Shown: positions 1-8,251, numbered from the stretch's first letter. The stretch is 64,000 bases of DNA from PSRF01 sp051000815 (GCA_051000815.1 JBPCNX010000029.1:62001-126000), one strand, 5' to 3'. Numbers and translations: made by a program. Notes: generated by a model from the letters alone, not told the origin.

Positions 1-441
1 CGCAGCGTTGGGGATGAATCCGGAAAAGCTCCAGAACACGGGATTCAACTGGCCGATGATTCCATTCGCTTCAAACTCAAGTAGACGCTGGAGTGGAAGT
101 TGCGCATTGAGATCTTCCCGCACTGCCGTGGGGTCATATCCTCGCGCCGCAAACTTCACATCTTCGGCCCCGACTTCGATTGGTATCTCGCGGAAGCTTA
201 CATCGCCATCAGGATCGTTGAGGTTGAAAGGCTCTGTGCCATCGACGTAAATACCGGCTGACGAGATCAAAGCAAGATTGAGCATCGACAGAGCGCGCCG
301 CGCGGGCGCAAAAGGAGCTCGCTTGTTGGTTACTAACGGATAAGACTCGCCGACATCGCCGTTGCCCGCAGCAGCACTGTGCTCGCGCTGCCATTCGGCA
401 TAACTCTTTTGCCAAACCTCAATTTGCTCGATTATTTCCAC
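1..441 (-). CDS. glycine/sarcosine/betaine reductase selenoprotein B-like protein (partial)
   Basis: The N-terminal 147 codons of a minus-strand gene that leaves the window at its left edge. The start is GTG at 441-439; the other nearby GTG is out of frame and hits a stop at once. The translation contains RAPFAPARRALSMLNLALIS, a Gly-Ile-Tyr-Val-Asp-Gly segment and FNLNDPDGDVSFREIP. These match the conserved N-terminal region of the PrdB/GrdB-like family as I remember it, including the standalone homologues found in aerobic soil bacteria. The selenocysteine or cysteine active site lies further downstream and cannot be seen, so a true reductase role is unproven. It is the last visible member of a minus-strand operon, 34 nt after the DUF4149 gene. 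The family is likely; the substrate is unknown. Confidence 0.7.
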   Translation of the reverse strand, partial: MEIIEQIEVWQKSYAEWQREHSAAAGNGDVGESYPLVTNKRAPFAPARRALSMLNLALISSAGIYVDGTEPFNLNDPDGDVSFREIPIEVGAEDVKFAARGYDPTAVREDLNAQLPLQRLLEFEANGIIGQLNPVFWSFSGFIPNAA

Positions 442-475
442 ACTTAGTCCTCAATGGCGATCCAATAAGGTGCTT

Positions 476-979
476 TTACTTAATCCTCGTTCGCGTACTA
501 TACGCGCTACAGGCAAACGCGACGAGAGCCGCAATCATAGCAATACCCAGGGCCTTCACGGAATTACTGTGCAGACTATTGAACGAAAGGCGGCGGGGAT
601 CGCTGGAAGATATTTGGTCGATGGGCACTGCCAGGGCCAAACGCAACGCGCGCAGTTTTGCCGCGATCACCCAATGCCCGACGCCCGTGGCGGCCAACAT
701 GACGAGCAGAGAAATTACCTCCGCCAGGAAAGCGCGTGAACGGTACTTTCGACGGTTAAAGAAAACGGACAACAATAAAAGCAAACTGATAATGACACCA
801 CTGACGTTTACCGCCGAGAGGGCCGGGTTCACCACCGCTCCGGCGATCTCGTTGGCGTTAAAGAGATGATAAGAGCGTAGGACCGCAAACGCTCCGGGCG
901 CAACAATCGCACTGAAGAAAAGCGCGGCGCCGAGCCACATGGCGATTAAGAGTATTCGCAGGTTCGTAATGATCGTCAC
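476..979 (-). CDS. DUF4149-type integral membrane protein
   Basis: A 167-residue protein with four hydrophobic segments: roughly residues 5-30 (LLIAMWLGAALFFSAIVAP), 45-70, 82-105 and 142-160. The WLGAALFFSAIVAPGAF stretch near the N-terminus, with later Gly/His (GVGHWVIAAKLRALR), is the pattern of the DUF4149/TMEM205-like membrane family, which has no settled biochemical function. The start codon is GTG and has no clear Shine-Dalgarno sequence. It lies 31 nt after the DUF309 gene and 34 nt before the reductase-like gene, so it is probably co-transcribed with both. Confidence 0.7.
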   Translation of the reverse strand: MTIITNLRILLIAMWLGAALFFSAIVAPGAFAVLRSYHLFNANEIAGAVVNPALSAVNVSGVIISLLLLLSVFFNRRKYRSRAFLAEVISLLVMLAATGVGHWVIAAKLRALRLALAVPIDQISSSDPRRLSFNSLHSNSVKALGIAMIAALVAFACSAYSTRTRIK

Positions 980-1010
980 GATGGCAGTACCTGTGTTGGT
1001 ATCCAGCTTC

Positions 1011-1466
1011 TCAATCGAACCGCGTAACTTCGTCCAGTAATATGATCTTGGGCGGGGTAATCTCCGGAGGAGTTAACTCTCTTGGGTCGGCAACGTCCTC
1101 GAGCCACGATAGAGCGCTGATCAGTTGAGCCTGATAGTCTTCAAGGTCAAGAGACATGAAAACCTTTGTGCCGAGACGCGCAAATTTCTCCCTCGCCATC
1201 TGGTGCATTCTGCGCGCAGCACCGGGTCGCCCAATCTCCAGGTGATGGAAAGCCACCGCCGATTGAATCATTGCCTGAAGAAAGAGTTTCTCCTTTGGTC
1301 CGACCTCGCCCATCCAGCGCTCTTCCCAGACATCATGTGCCGCGTGAAATTCACCTGCATTGTAGAGATCGATTCCCGCGATGTACTCGATGGGATAAGC
1401 GGCGATGTGCGCGTCAGTATACGCCGAGACCACACTACCGGGTTCTTGCGGGATACGTATGGTCAT
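1011..1466 (-). CDS. DUF309 family protein
   Basis: About 151 residues from the ATG at 1466. This start overlaps the stop of the upstream small membrane protein as ATGA, which is why I prefer it to the longer frame beginning at 1523. Residues near 30-55 carry YIAGIDLYNAGEFHAAHDVW followed by EERW, the DUF309 signature: a short helical protein with conserved His, Glu and Trp. A Gln-rich helix (FLQAMIQSAVAFHHLE) follows, as is usual. The family's role is unknown; it often appears as a single-domain cytoplasmic protein. Translational coupling with its neighbour suggests matched expression. Confidence 0.8.
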   Translation of the reverse strand: MTIRIPQEPGSVVSAYTDAHIAAYPIEYIAGIDLYNAGEFHAAHDVWEERWMGEVGPKEKLFLQAMIQSAVAFHHLEIGRPGAARRMHQMAREKFARLGTKVFMSLDLEDYQAQLISALSWLEDVADPRELTPPEITPPKIILLDEVTRFD

Positions 1467-1711
1467 TGGCGTCTCGACCAGATGACATAAATAAAGCTGC
1501 CAAGTGTCGCGAACAGCACGCAAACTGCGATCGGAATGGCGTGCGGCTTCAGGAGGACCGTCGTGAGGGGTGGTGACCCTGGATAGAATTCCTCAGCTAG
1601 CCGGACCGCGTCGCGTTTTTGCTGAATTTCAATACAGATTTGCAGCGCGATCCCGATGAGTAAACCGTACAGGCCTCCACCCACCGTTGTGTGCCACAAA
1701 CGCGCCTTCAT
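1463..1711 (-). CDS. small two-helix membrane protein
   Basis: An 82-residue protein with two hydrophobic stretches, about residues 9-27 (VGGGLYGLLIGIALQICIEI) and 58-78 (IPIAVCVLFATLGSFIYVIW), joined by a charged, proline-containing linker. I recognise no family. It overlaps the flavoprotein gene by ATGA at its 5' end and the DUF309 gene by ATGA at its 3' end. That double coupling argues it is a real gene and not a chance frame. A helper or assembly role for the operon is only a guess. Confidence 0.65.
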   Translation of the reverse strand: MKARLWHTTVGGGLYGLLIGIALQICIEIQQKRDAVRLAEEFYPGSPPLTTVLLKPHAIPIAVCVLFATLGSFIYVIWSRRQ

Positions 1712-2640
1712 AGTCTTTTAAGCTTCCTCTCACTCGTTAACCGCGTCCCGATCACCTTCGCGGCAGTCGATCCGGATCCGGCCGCGCCAATGATAGTAGG
1801 CGCCAGGGGACTGGAAATGTCACCGACGGCAAACACGTTTGTGATGTTCGTTTCTAGTTGGCTCGTGACGACGATGTAGCCCTTCCCGTCCAGTAGTAGT
1901 TGATCGCGAAATAGATCCGAATTCGGCTCGACTCCGATGCGAATCAGGACACCTTTGACCGCCATCTGGAAGGGCTTTATCGCCTCTTTCCTCTGGATCT
2001 CAATTGCTTCCACTTCTGAATTCCCGAGGATACGAGTTGCCACGGACTCATTGAAAACGGTGATGCAATGGTTGGTTTGCAGCTGTTCAGTAAACTCCCG
2101 GCGCGCGCGCAAAGACTTCCCACGATGTACGAGCGTAACCGTCGCGCAAACCTCCGCTAAGAGCAGCGCGTTTTCTGCTGCCGCGTCACCACCGCCGATG
2201 ATGCAGACATCCTTTCCAGCAAACAACTGCCGGTCACGCGAGCCCGATTCAATTATTCCTTTTCCGGAAAATTCTTTTTCACCTCGGATCCCGAGTTGGC
2301 GACGACGCACGCCCGTGGCAATGATCATGCTGATCGCCTTTAGTTCTTCACCACTTCGCAGAAACACTCGTTTTGCAAAGAGATCGACCTGCTCGATTTC
2401 AACATTTGTCCAAAGATCAAAACCGGCTTCTGTTGTTCCTTCGGCAAAGCGCGTCAGGAACTCACGTCCGTTGGTCGCGCTGAGGCCTGGATAATTCTCG
2501 ATTGTTCCGTAGATCGAAAGCAGTTGTCCGCCGACTTCCGGTTGCTGCTCGAGTACAAGAGTGTCCAGACCGAGTTGATCACACCAGATGGCAGCGGCCA
2601 AGCCGGCGGGACCCGCGCCGATGATCAAAACGTCATGCAT
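1708..2640 (-). CDS. thioredoxin reductase-like FAD/NAD(P)-dependent oxidoreductase
   Basis: A 310-residue flavoprotein of the class II pyridine nucleotide-disulfide reductase fold. The FAD-binding GAGPAGLAAAIW lies at residues 8-19, EVGGQL follows, the NAD(P)H-binding IIGGGDAAAENALLL is near 150-165, and the C-terminal FAD motif FAVGDISSPLAPTI is near 275. The redox CxxC expected before the NADPH motif in a true thioredoxin reductase is replaced by ESGSRDRQLFAGK, so this enzyme should not reduce thioredoxin by dithiol exchange. Ferredoxin/flavodoxin-NADP reductase type 2 (YumC-like) or an uncharacterised oxidoreductase fits better. It starts 15 nt after the DUF6687-like gene and overlaps the next gene by 4 nt. 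Confidence 0.85.
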   Translation of the reverse strand: MHDVLIIGAGPAGLAAAIWCDQLGLDTLVLEQQPEVGGQLLSIYGTIENYPGLSATNGREFLTRFAEGTTEAGFDLWTNVEIEQVDLFAKRVFLRSGEELKAISMIIATGVRRRQLGIRGEKEFSGKGIIESGSRDRQLFAGKDVCIIGGGDAAAENALLLAEVCATVTLVHRGKSLRARREFTEQLQTNHCITVFNESVATRILGNSEVEAIEIQRKEAIKPFQMAVKGVLIRIGVEPNSDLFRDQLLLDGKGYIVVTSQLETNITNVFAVGDISSPLAPTIIGAAGSGSTAAKVIGTRLTSERKLKRL

Positions 2641-2655
2641 TTACGATTGAAATTA

Positions 2656-3672
2656 TTAAGCGAAGGTGACTTTCCGTGACAAGAGTTCCGTGCGAAGAGC
2701 ATTGGCAACTTCATCCGGACGCAGTTGCGAAGCAGCCAGCGTACTGTTGTTATCAAGGAACTTAATAGCCGAAGTCATTTCACTACCATCAAGCCGCCAA
2801 TGCGCCTCGCCATTCGTCTCCAGTTCGTTGAGCCGTGAAATCAGCGTCGTCAGCTCCCGGCGCTCAATACGGGGCCGTACGACCGTCTCAGCCCATGAAT
2901 AATAGGGATAATCCATCCGGTAACTCCAGCCATTCTCATAAGGAGTCGCTATCAGAAAGAGTTGGCCTTTGGCATAACTCGAGATGGCGGTGAAGGGGGT
3001 AGCGTGCTTATTTGGATTGAAACCACCAGGCTCAAAACTGTCGGGTGCGAGCGTTACAAGAGATACATGGGCGTCGGTTAGCTCTTCGACGGTGGACGAG
3101 CCCTTTGCAAAACTCTCTATGGCCGTCGCAACTCGATTCCAACCGTCACGCCACAAATGTTCATAGTCACCGACGTTTGTCAGCAGGCGCTCAACTTCAG
3201 GAAACAGCAGTTCGTAAGCTCGAGCGTCGTCGTAGATGGCGCCGCCATTCAGATAACCAGCCAGAGGTGATCCGCTGTCGCTGTCGTTGCCGGCAGGATC
3301 TGGTCCCTGAATCGCCATGCTGGCGCGAACGCCATCTTCGCTCGTCAGCTCAGAAAAATCTCCCGCCTCCGCAGCCGATATCAACCTGTCCCGCAGGTCA
3401 AGCGCCCTTTCCCCGGTCAGCACGGCCCAGACAGACAGCACGCCATCTGTATCGAAGTGGTTGTTGGTAACCAACTCGATGCCGCGAGTCAGTTGGTCAC
3501 GATTGGGTGAGGCGACGAGGTTGAGGGCGATTTCGGTTGAAGTATCTGCCTTTACTTCCGCCGGCGTTTCGTTTCCCTGCCAGTGTGAAAAGTGAACGCT
3601 GTTTGAAACAGTTCCGTCCACAGACAGCTTCGGAACATCGTCGAGGCCACTGTGATAAAACTCAAATCTCAT
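2656..3672 (-). CDS. DUF6687-like protein
   Basis: 338 residues from the ATG at 3672. An upstream in-frame ATG at 3714 lacks a ribosome binding site and adds a low-complexity lead. The N-terminal VDGTVSNSVHFSHWQGN, ADTSTEIALNLVASP and VTNNHFDTDGVLSVWAVL match a conserved family I recall as DUF6687; the number comes from memory. The NNHFDTDG block holds possible metal or substrate ligands. There is no signal peptide or membrane segment, so it is probably cytoplasmic. It is the first gene of the six-gene minus-strand operon that continues to the left edge. Function is unknown. Confidence 0.65.
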   Translation of the reverse strand: MRFEFYHSGLDDVPKLSVDGTVSNSVHFSHWQGNETPAEVKADTSTEIALNLVASPNRDQLTRGIELVTNNHFDTDGVLSVWAVLTGERALDLRDRLISAAEAGDFSELTSEDGVRASMAIQGPDPAGNDSDSGSPLAGYLNGGAIYDDARAYELLFPEVERLLTNVGDYEHLWRDGWNRVATAIESFAKGSSTVEELTDAHVSLVTLAPDSFEPGGFNPNKHATPFTAISSYAKGQLFLIATPYENGWSYRMDYPYYSWAETVVRPRIERRELTTLISRLNELETNGEAHWRLDGSEMTSAIKFLDNNSTLAASQLRPDEVANALRTELLSRKVTFA

Positions 3673-4178
3673 GGTTAAGCCCTTAGTAGTAGTAAGAGTA
3701 TTGATTCCGTTCAAAGTGTATTACAGAACCGGGAGCAGTAGCGACCGGATCAAAGCACTGAACCTATTCCTATCTGTCTTCCGCCGTGGGATTGTTGATT
3801 GCGGGCTAAATTAAGGATCCGATCGCTACAGAGTCATCGGGAAGGCTCACGTTTGCGAAAGAAATCACCTACATCGCCATTTGATTACAGAACCATTGGC
3901 GGTAGCCAATGGAGTTAGCACGAAAGTCGGCGCAATATCTCTCTGCCAGATTTGCTTGGGGACGGTGGCACCTTCAGATTTGATTGAGGCTGGCATCTTG
4001 GCTACCGCCAACGGTTCTGTAATGTGGCGGTCGCCCACATTATGGCATTGGCTGCGCAAGCTCTTGCGGGTTTGCACTCCCCAGCCCCGATGCAGCTACT
4101 TGTCGCTTAATCTATCAGTCGTTAAGATGTGGGCCGCCTTACTACTAACAATTCCAGGGTGCACCGACAGGAGGGTTT
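3673..4178. other. intergenic region with two inverted-repeat elements
   Basis: About 500 bases without a convincing gene. It holds a short imperfect inverted repeat (arms 3738-3751 and 3816-3829) and a longer palindromic element (arms 3885-3909 and 3998-4022). Open frames on both strands across the second element are by-products of the palindrome. The 3' part (4023-4178) contains the leader of the rhodanese gene, with a strong Shine-Dalgarno sequence at 4169-4175. Confidence 0.7.
3885..4022. repeat. 138-bp palindromic element with 25-bp inverted arms
   Basis: The left arm starts TTACAGAACCATTGGCGG and the right arm ends CCGCCAACGGTTCTGTAA. The two 25-nt arms are complementary except at one position. 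No open frame inside looks like a transposase, so it resembles a MITE or a REP-like element. One nearly identical arm occurs again, alone, at 19328-19352 (23 of 25 positions), showing that the sequence is dispersed. Confidence 0.75.
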
Positions 4179-4514
4179 ATGAACGGTACAACGATGCCGG
4201 AAATCACTGCCACCGAACTTAAGCAGCGTCTTGATAACGGAGAAGATATTCAGATTATCGATGTCCGCGAAGCACACGAAGTTGCAGTCGCAAAAATCCC
4301 CGGCACAATTCACATTCCCTTAGGCCAGGTGCTCAACCGGATGGCGGAGATCGATCCCAATCGAGAGACTGTGGTGCACTGCAAAATGGGCGGCCGCAGT
4401 GCGAAAGCGATTGAAGCCCTGAAACGCTCAGGTTTTACGGGCAATCTTGTGAATCTGCACGGCGGCATTACTGCCTGGTCTAACGAGGTCGATCCAAGTG
4501 TCCCGAAATATTGA
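4179..4514 (+). CDS. single-domain rhodanese-like sulfurtransferase
   Basis: A 111-residue rhodanese domain. IIDVREAHE near residues 25-33 and the active-site loop HCKMGGRS near 67-74 carry the catalytic Cys that would hold a persulfide. AGGAGGG at 4169-4175 is a strong ribosome binding site. The protein is nearly colinear with the C-terminal rhodanese domain of the MoeZ-like fusion at 10077-11528: about 75 percent identity over 104 residues, with the identical tail GGITAWSNEVDPSVPKY. It is therefore a close paralogue, plausibly a freestanding sulfur donor for the same or a related thiocarboxylate pathway. It is monocistronic, with an inverted-repeat element upstream. Confidence 0.88.
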   Translation: MNGTTMPEITATELKQRLDNGEDIQIIDVREAHEVAVAKIPGTIHIPLGQVLNRMAEIDPNRETVVHCKMGGRSAKAIEALKRSGFTGNLVNLHGGITAWSNEVDPSVPKY

Positions 4515-4771
4515 ACCCACTGACTGAATCCTCTGCAGCGAATTCTAAAATTATTGACCTACAAAAAACTCGTCCGTCGCCTAATCCTCAGCGTCTAAGA
4601 TTGCGGCAGGGGATCACCCGCTTACACATCAAACTCTACATCGAGTGTCTTGTGGCACTTTGCAGGGGTGGAGTCTGTCTCTCCTCCTTGCCCGTAACGC
4701 GCCGAGGGCGATCACGACTAGTCGCTGTCCGGCTGCATTGGGTATTTCAGAACGCAATGGAGGAAAAACTA

Positions 4772-5176
4772 ATGAAGACTACATGTTGTCGAGTTTTATT
4801 TGCGACGGTTATTTTGGTCAGCGGACTTTCCGCATTGGCTATGGCTGACAATCCGAATGGTTGTCCCTTTTCACCGGCTGATTGTCAGCAGTTACGTGCT
4901 GACCGCCGGGAGGTTCGCTCAGATCGTAGAGAGATTCGCTCTGATAGACGCGAGATCAGGCAAGATGGTCGTGAACTCCGATCCGATATTCGTGAGTTTA
5001 GACAGGATCGCCGGCAGGGAGCATCGCAACAGGAACTTCGCGCCGACCGAATCGAGATCAGGGGTGATCGACGCGAGATTCGCGGCGACCATCGTGAGCT
5101 GCGTAGAGATCGTCGCGACTTGCGACATGACGTGCGTGATTTTCGACGTGATCGGCGGGACGCTCGCCGAGGATGA
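4772..5176 (+). CDS. secreted Arg/Asp-rich heptad-repeat protein
   Basis: 134 residues from the ATG at 4772, preceded by GGAGG at 4759-4763. A longer in-frame reading exists upstream but lacks a start signal. Residues 1-25 form a signal peptide ending around LSALAMA. The mature protein has a short Cys-containing segment (NPNGCPFSPADCQQL) and then about a dozen repeats of a seven-residue unit of the form D-R-R-E-I/L-R-x. The spacing gives alternating acidic and basic faces, as in a long single helix or coiled coil. I have seen such DRREIR repeats in hypothetical proteins of soil bacteria but know no function. A strong terminator follows at 5206-5242. Confidence 0.8.
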   Translation: MKTTCCRVLFATVILVSGLSALAMADNPNGCPFSPADCQQLRADRREVRSDRREIRSDRREIRQDGRELRSDIREFRQDRRQGASQQELRADRIEIRGDRREIRGDHRELRRDRRDLRHDVRDFRRDRRDARRG

Positions 5177-5205
5177 TCGGATCTACTGCAGTGACGCGCA
5201 TGACA

Positions 5206-5242
5206 GGGTGAACGAGTTGAATTCCGTTCACCCTTTATTTTT
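5206..5242 (+). terminator. Rho-independent terminator after the heptad-repeat gene
   Basis: GGGTGAACG at 5206-5214 pairs perfectly with CGTTCACCC at 5225-5233 around a 10-nt loop and is followed by TTTATTTTT. It lies 30 nt after the stop codon of the heptad-repeat gene. Confidence 0.9.
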
Positions 5243-5308
5243 GGAGTAGGAGAGTCTCTGCTTGAATTATTTCACTTGAGCGGCGGGATTTAAGCAGCCC
5301 AGAATTGT

Positions 5309-5647
5309 TTATTTACTAATTCCTTCCAGTTTGATGAACTGACTTAGTTTGGTGATCACCATATCTTCACTCACTTCTGTGCGACAGGAGAGAATGGGTT
5401 TGTCGCTGGCCTCCGTTTGTCCCACATCGTGATACCAAATCTGGCAGTTCGTACACTCGCCGTTCCAACAAAAGTCTCCGTAGGAAATCGTATTCATTGA
5501 CAGGTACTGAAAGCAGCGCAACAGGCGATTCTTCTCAGGAACCTGAACCTGTTTGCCCAGGATCTCAATCGTGATCAATCTCTCGTAAGGGTCGAGTAAC
5601 TCGCTGGCGTCGAGCGCAGGTGTTTGGTCGAGAGTCTGCTCGTTCAT
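5309..5647 (-). CDS. 2Fe-2S ferredoxin-like protein
   Basis: About 112 residues from the ATG at 5647. The frame stays open to 5776, but that start would overlap the divergent glutaredoxin gene, so the shorter protein is more likely. A short beta-rich region is followed by SYGDFCWNGECTNCQIWYHD and, 20 or so residues later, LSCRTEV. This gives the C-x4-C-x2-C...C arrangement of plant-type [2Fe-2S] ferredoxins. The partner is unknown. It is divergent from a glutaredoxin gene, which suggests a shared redox or iron-sulfur theme. The 5' end is uncertain. Confidence 0.75.
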   Translation of the reverse strand: MNEQTLDQTPALDASELLDPYERLITIEILGKQVQVPEKNRLLRCFQYLSMNTISYGDFCWNGECTNCQIWYHDVGQTEASDKPILSCRTEVSEDMVITKLSQFIKLEGISK

Positions 5648-5762
5648 AAGGCTGCGTGAGTATAGCTTTTCCCGTTGCAGAATAATACCGGATCTTCCAC
5701 CTGGCGGCTTCTCATCTTCGCCCCTGGATTGATAAACTAGCCCCACACGGAGGTGATCGAAG

Positions 5763-5984
5763 TTGGCATTAGTCATCTATACCAAGCCGGGCTGTCCTTA
5801 CTGCCAACAGGCGCGCGATTATTATAATTCTAAAGGGATTTCTTTTGCCGACTACGACGCTCAGAACGATCGTAAGAGGCGTGCTGAGATGTTTTCTTAC
5901 TCGGCCGGCGACCCGACCGTTCCTTGTATTGTTGAAGACGGCAAGTACATTGGATCGGGATGGGGCGATCCGCCACGTGGTTGA
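5763..5984 (+). CDS. glutaredoxin family protein
   Basis: 73 residues beginning at TTG 5763. The unusual start is well supported because GGAGGTGA at 5749-5756 is almost a full anti-Shine-Dalgarno match at ideal spacing. The motif YTKPGCPYCQQARDYY places the CPYC redox site at residues 11-14. A TVP segment (DPTVPCIVEDGKYIG) supplies the cis-Pro of the thioredoxin fold, and GSGWGDPPRG ends the chain. It is about the length of a minimal glutaredoxin and probably reduces small disulfides or protein-glutathione-like adducts in the cytoplasm. It is divergent from the ferredoxin-like gene. Confidence 0.88.
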   Translation: MALVIYTKPGCPYCQQARDYYNSKGISFADYDAQNDRKRRAEMFSYSAGDPTVPCIVEDGKYIGSGWGDPPRG

Positions 5985-6118
5985 ACGGTTCATGACTAGC
6001 CGGCCGTGCGCCGGAAACCTTACGAAAAGAATTTATGTTGGAGGACAGGCGCGAGAGCGTGCTGGAAATGCTTCCCCATGACTGCAACCTCAGATCTCCT
6101 AACTAAGAAGGACCCGCC

Positions 6119-8251
6119 ATGAAAAAACAGTTGATGTCTCTGCTTTTCTTGTTCATTTTGATTTTCACCGCTAACCCGGCGGCTATGGCTCAGGGAGATT
6201 CAAATGGAGCCGCCGCACCAAAACCACCGATGGCAGAACGAAAAACCAAAACTACAGATATCCACGGTTACTCGGTTGTGGACGACTTCTTCTGGCTGCG
6301 GGAAAAGTCGAATCCACAAGTGATCGCTTACCTTGAATCCGAAAATACCCACACTGACGCCGCGATGAAACATACTGCGGCGCTGCAGGAGAAGCTCTAC
6401 AAGGAGATGGTGGGTCATATCAAAGAGACGGACGAGAATGTTCCCTATCGCCAGGGAGATTACTTTTACTATTCGCGCACCGTGCAGGGGATGCAGTATC
6501 CCATCTACGCGCGCAAGCGCGGAAGCCTGGAGGCCAAAGAAGAGATCACGCTCGAGATGAACGAGATGGCCAAGGGTCTAAAATTTCTCGGACTCGGCGC
6601 CTATGCAGTCAGCGATGACGGCAACTACCTGGCTTATTCCACAGACACAACCGGATACCGGCAGTTCAAACTACAGATCAAGGACCTGCGGACTGGCCAA
6701 CTACTTCCCGAAAGCATCGAGCGCGTCGGCTCCGTGATGTGGGCGACCGACAACAAGACGATTTTCTATTCGACTGAAGACCCGGTAACAAAACGCTCAG
6801 ACAAATTTTTCCGCCATGTAATCGGAACCGACAAGAGCGATCTCGTTTTCGAAGACAAGGACGAGTTGTTTGACGTTTACGGTGGCCGCACCCGCGATAA
6901 GAAGATGATCATGATCGCTTCGGGCAGCAAGACTTCGACGGAGTACCTCTACATTCCGGCTGACAGTCCTACCGATGCGCCCAAGGTCATTCTGCCGCGT
7001 GAGGCGGATCATGAGTATTCAGTCGATCATCGTGACAGTCTCTTCTACATTCGGTCCAATCAGGGCGCCAAGAATTTTCGCCTTGTAACTGCGCCTGTGG
7101 CGAACCCCGGCAAGGCAAACTGGAAGGAGATCATCGCGCACCGGCCGGCTGTGAAGATCGACGATATCGACCTTTTTGCCGACCATCTTATTGTTTCGGA
7201 ACTTGAAGGCGGGTTGCAACACATTAAGATTACAAACCTCAAGAACAATAAATCGCACCGCCTGAGTTTTCCCGAGCCCGTCTACACTGCTTTCGTCAGT
7301 ACCAATCGCGAGTACAACACATCGACCCTGCGTTTCGGTTACCAGTCGCTCGTCACGCCTAATTCGGTTTTCGATTACGACATGGAGAAGAAGACGCGCA
7401 TCCTGAAGAAGCAGACTGAGGTCCCGGGCGGTTTCGACAAGGCCAACTATCAGTCAGAGCGAATTTTTGCCACCGCTGCCGACGGGACAAAAATTCCGAT
7501 ATCGATAGTCTATCGCCGCGGCACCAGGATTGATGGCAAGGCGCCGTTGCTACTCTATGGTTACGGCTCCTACGGTGCTTCAATCACCCCAACCTTCTCT
7601 TCGAATCGTTTGACTCTGTTGGATCGAGGCGTGGTTTACGCGATTGCGCATATCCGTGGTGGCGGTGAGATGGGAGAAGAATGGCGCGAAGCCGGCAGGA
7701 TGATGAAGAAGATGAATACTTTCACAGACTTCATCGCGGCCGGTGAGCATCTCGTAAAAAACAAATACACCTCAAGCGACCGAATGGTGATTCAGGGCGG
7801 CAGCGCCGGGGGTCTGTTAATGGGCGCTGTAACAAACATGCGTCCCGACCTGTTCAGAGCCGTCGTTTCGCAAGTACCGTTTGTCGATGTGCTGAACACG
7901 ATGCTCGATGCCAGCCTGCCGTTAACGACAAGCGAGTACATTGAATGGGGGAATCCCAACGAGAAGGCCGCTTATGAATACATGAAGAAGTATTCGCCTT
8001 ATGACAACATTGCAAAGGCAAACTATCCGGCCACCCTCGTTAAGGTCTCGCTCAACGACAGTCAGGTGCCCTACTGGGAAGGCGCCAAGCTGGTGGCGAA
8101 ACTGCGGACGATGAAGACTGACGACAACCCATTGCTGTTGAAGACAAATATGGGCGCCGGTCACGGCGGCTCTTCCGGCCGTTACGATTATCTTCGCGAA
8201 GTCGCGTTTGACTACGCGTTCATGCTCTGGCAAATGGGCATCACGGAATAA
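6119..8251 (+). CDS. secreted prolyl oligopeptidase / oligopeptidase B-like serine peptidase (S9A)
   Basis: 710 residues with an N-terminal signal peptide (about residues 1-24, ending ANPAAMAQ), so the enzyme is probably exported. The propeller domain starts with HGYSVVDDFFWLREKSNPQV, typical of S9A. The C-terminal alpha/beta hydrolase domain has LLYGYGSYGAS, IRGGGEMGEEWREAGR and the nucleophile elbow GGSAGGLL near residue 560. The acid is probably Asp in NDSQVPYW and the base is His in GAGHGG. The order and spacing fit oligopeptidase B or prolyl oligopeptidase; I cannot assign P1 specificity. An AGAAGGA ribosome binding site lies just upstream. It appears monocistronic. Confidence 0.92.
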   Translation: MKKQLMSLLFLFILIFTANPAAMAQGDSNGAAAPKPPMAERKTKTTDIHGYSVVDDFFWLREKSNPQVIAYLESENTHTDAAMKHTAALQEKLYKEMVGHIKETDENVPYRQGDYFYYSRTVQGMQYPIYARKRGSLEAKEEITLEMNEMAKGLKFLGLGAYAVSDDGNYLAYSTDTTGYRQFKLQIKDLRTGQLLPESIERVGSVMWATDNKTIFYSTEDPVTKRSDKFFRHVIGTDKSDLVFEDKDELFDVYGGRTRDKKMIMIASGSKTSTEYLYIPADSPTDAPKVILPREADHEYSVDHRDSLFYIRSNQGAKNFRLVTAPVANPGKANWKEIIAHRPAVKIDDIDLFADHLIVSELEGGLQHIKITNLKNNKSHRLSFPEPVYTAFVSTNREYNTSTLRFGYQSLVTPNSVFDYDMEKKTRILKKQTEVPGGFDKANYQSERIFATAADGTKIPISIVYRRGTRIDGKAPLLLYGYGSYGASITPTFSSNRLTLLDRGVVYAIAHIRGGGEMGEEWREAGRMMKKMNTFTDFIAAGEHLVKNKYTSSDRMVIQGGSAGGLLMGAVTNMRPDLFRAVVSQVPFVDVLNTMLDASLPLTTSEYIEWGNPNEKAAYEYMKKYSPYDNIAKANYPATLVKVSLNDSQVPYWEGAKLVAKLRTMKTDDNPLLLKTNMGAGHGGSSGRYDYLREVAFDYAFMLWQMGITE

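Noticed and set aside
3865..4222. Open frames on both strands
   Set aside because: They run across a palindrome and mirror each other; no start signal or family match.
4919..5128. Antisense frame opposite the DRREIR-repeat gene
   Set aside because: Open only because of the repeat's codon pattern; no start signal.
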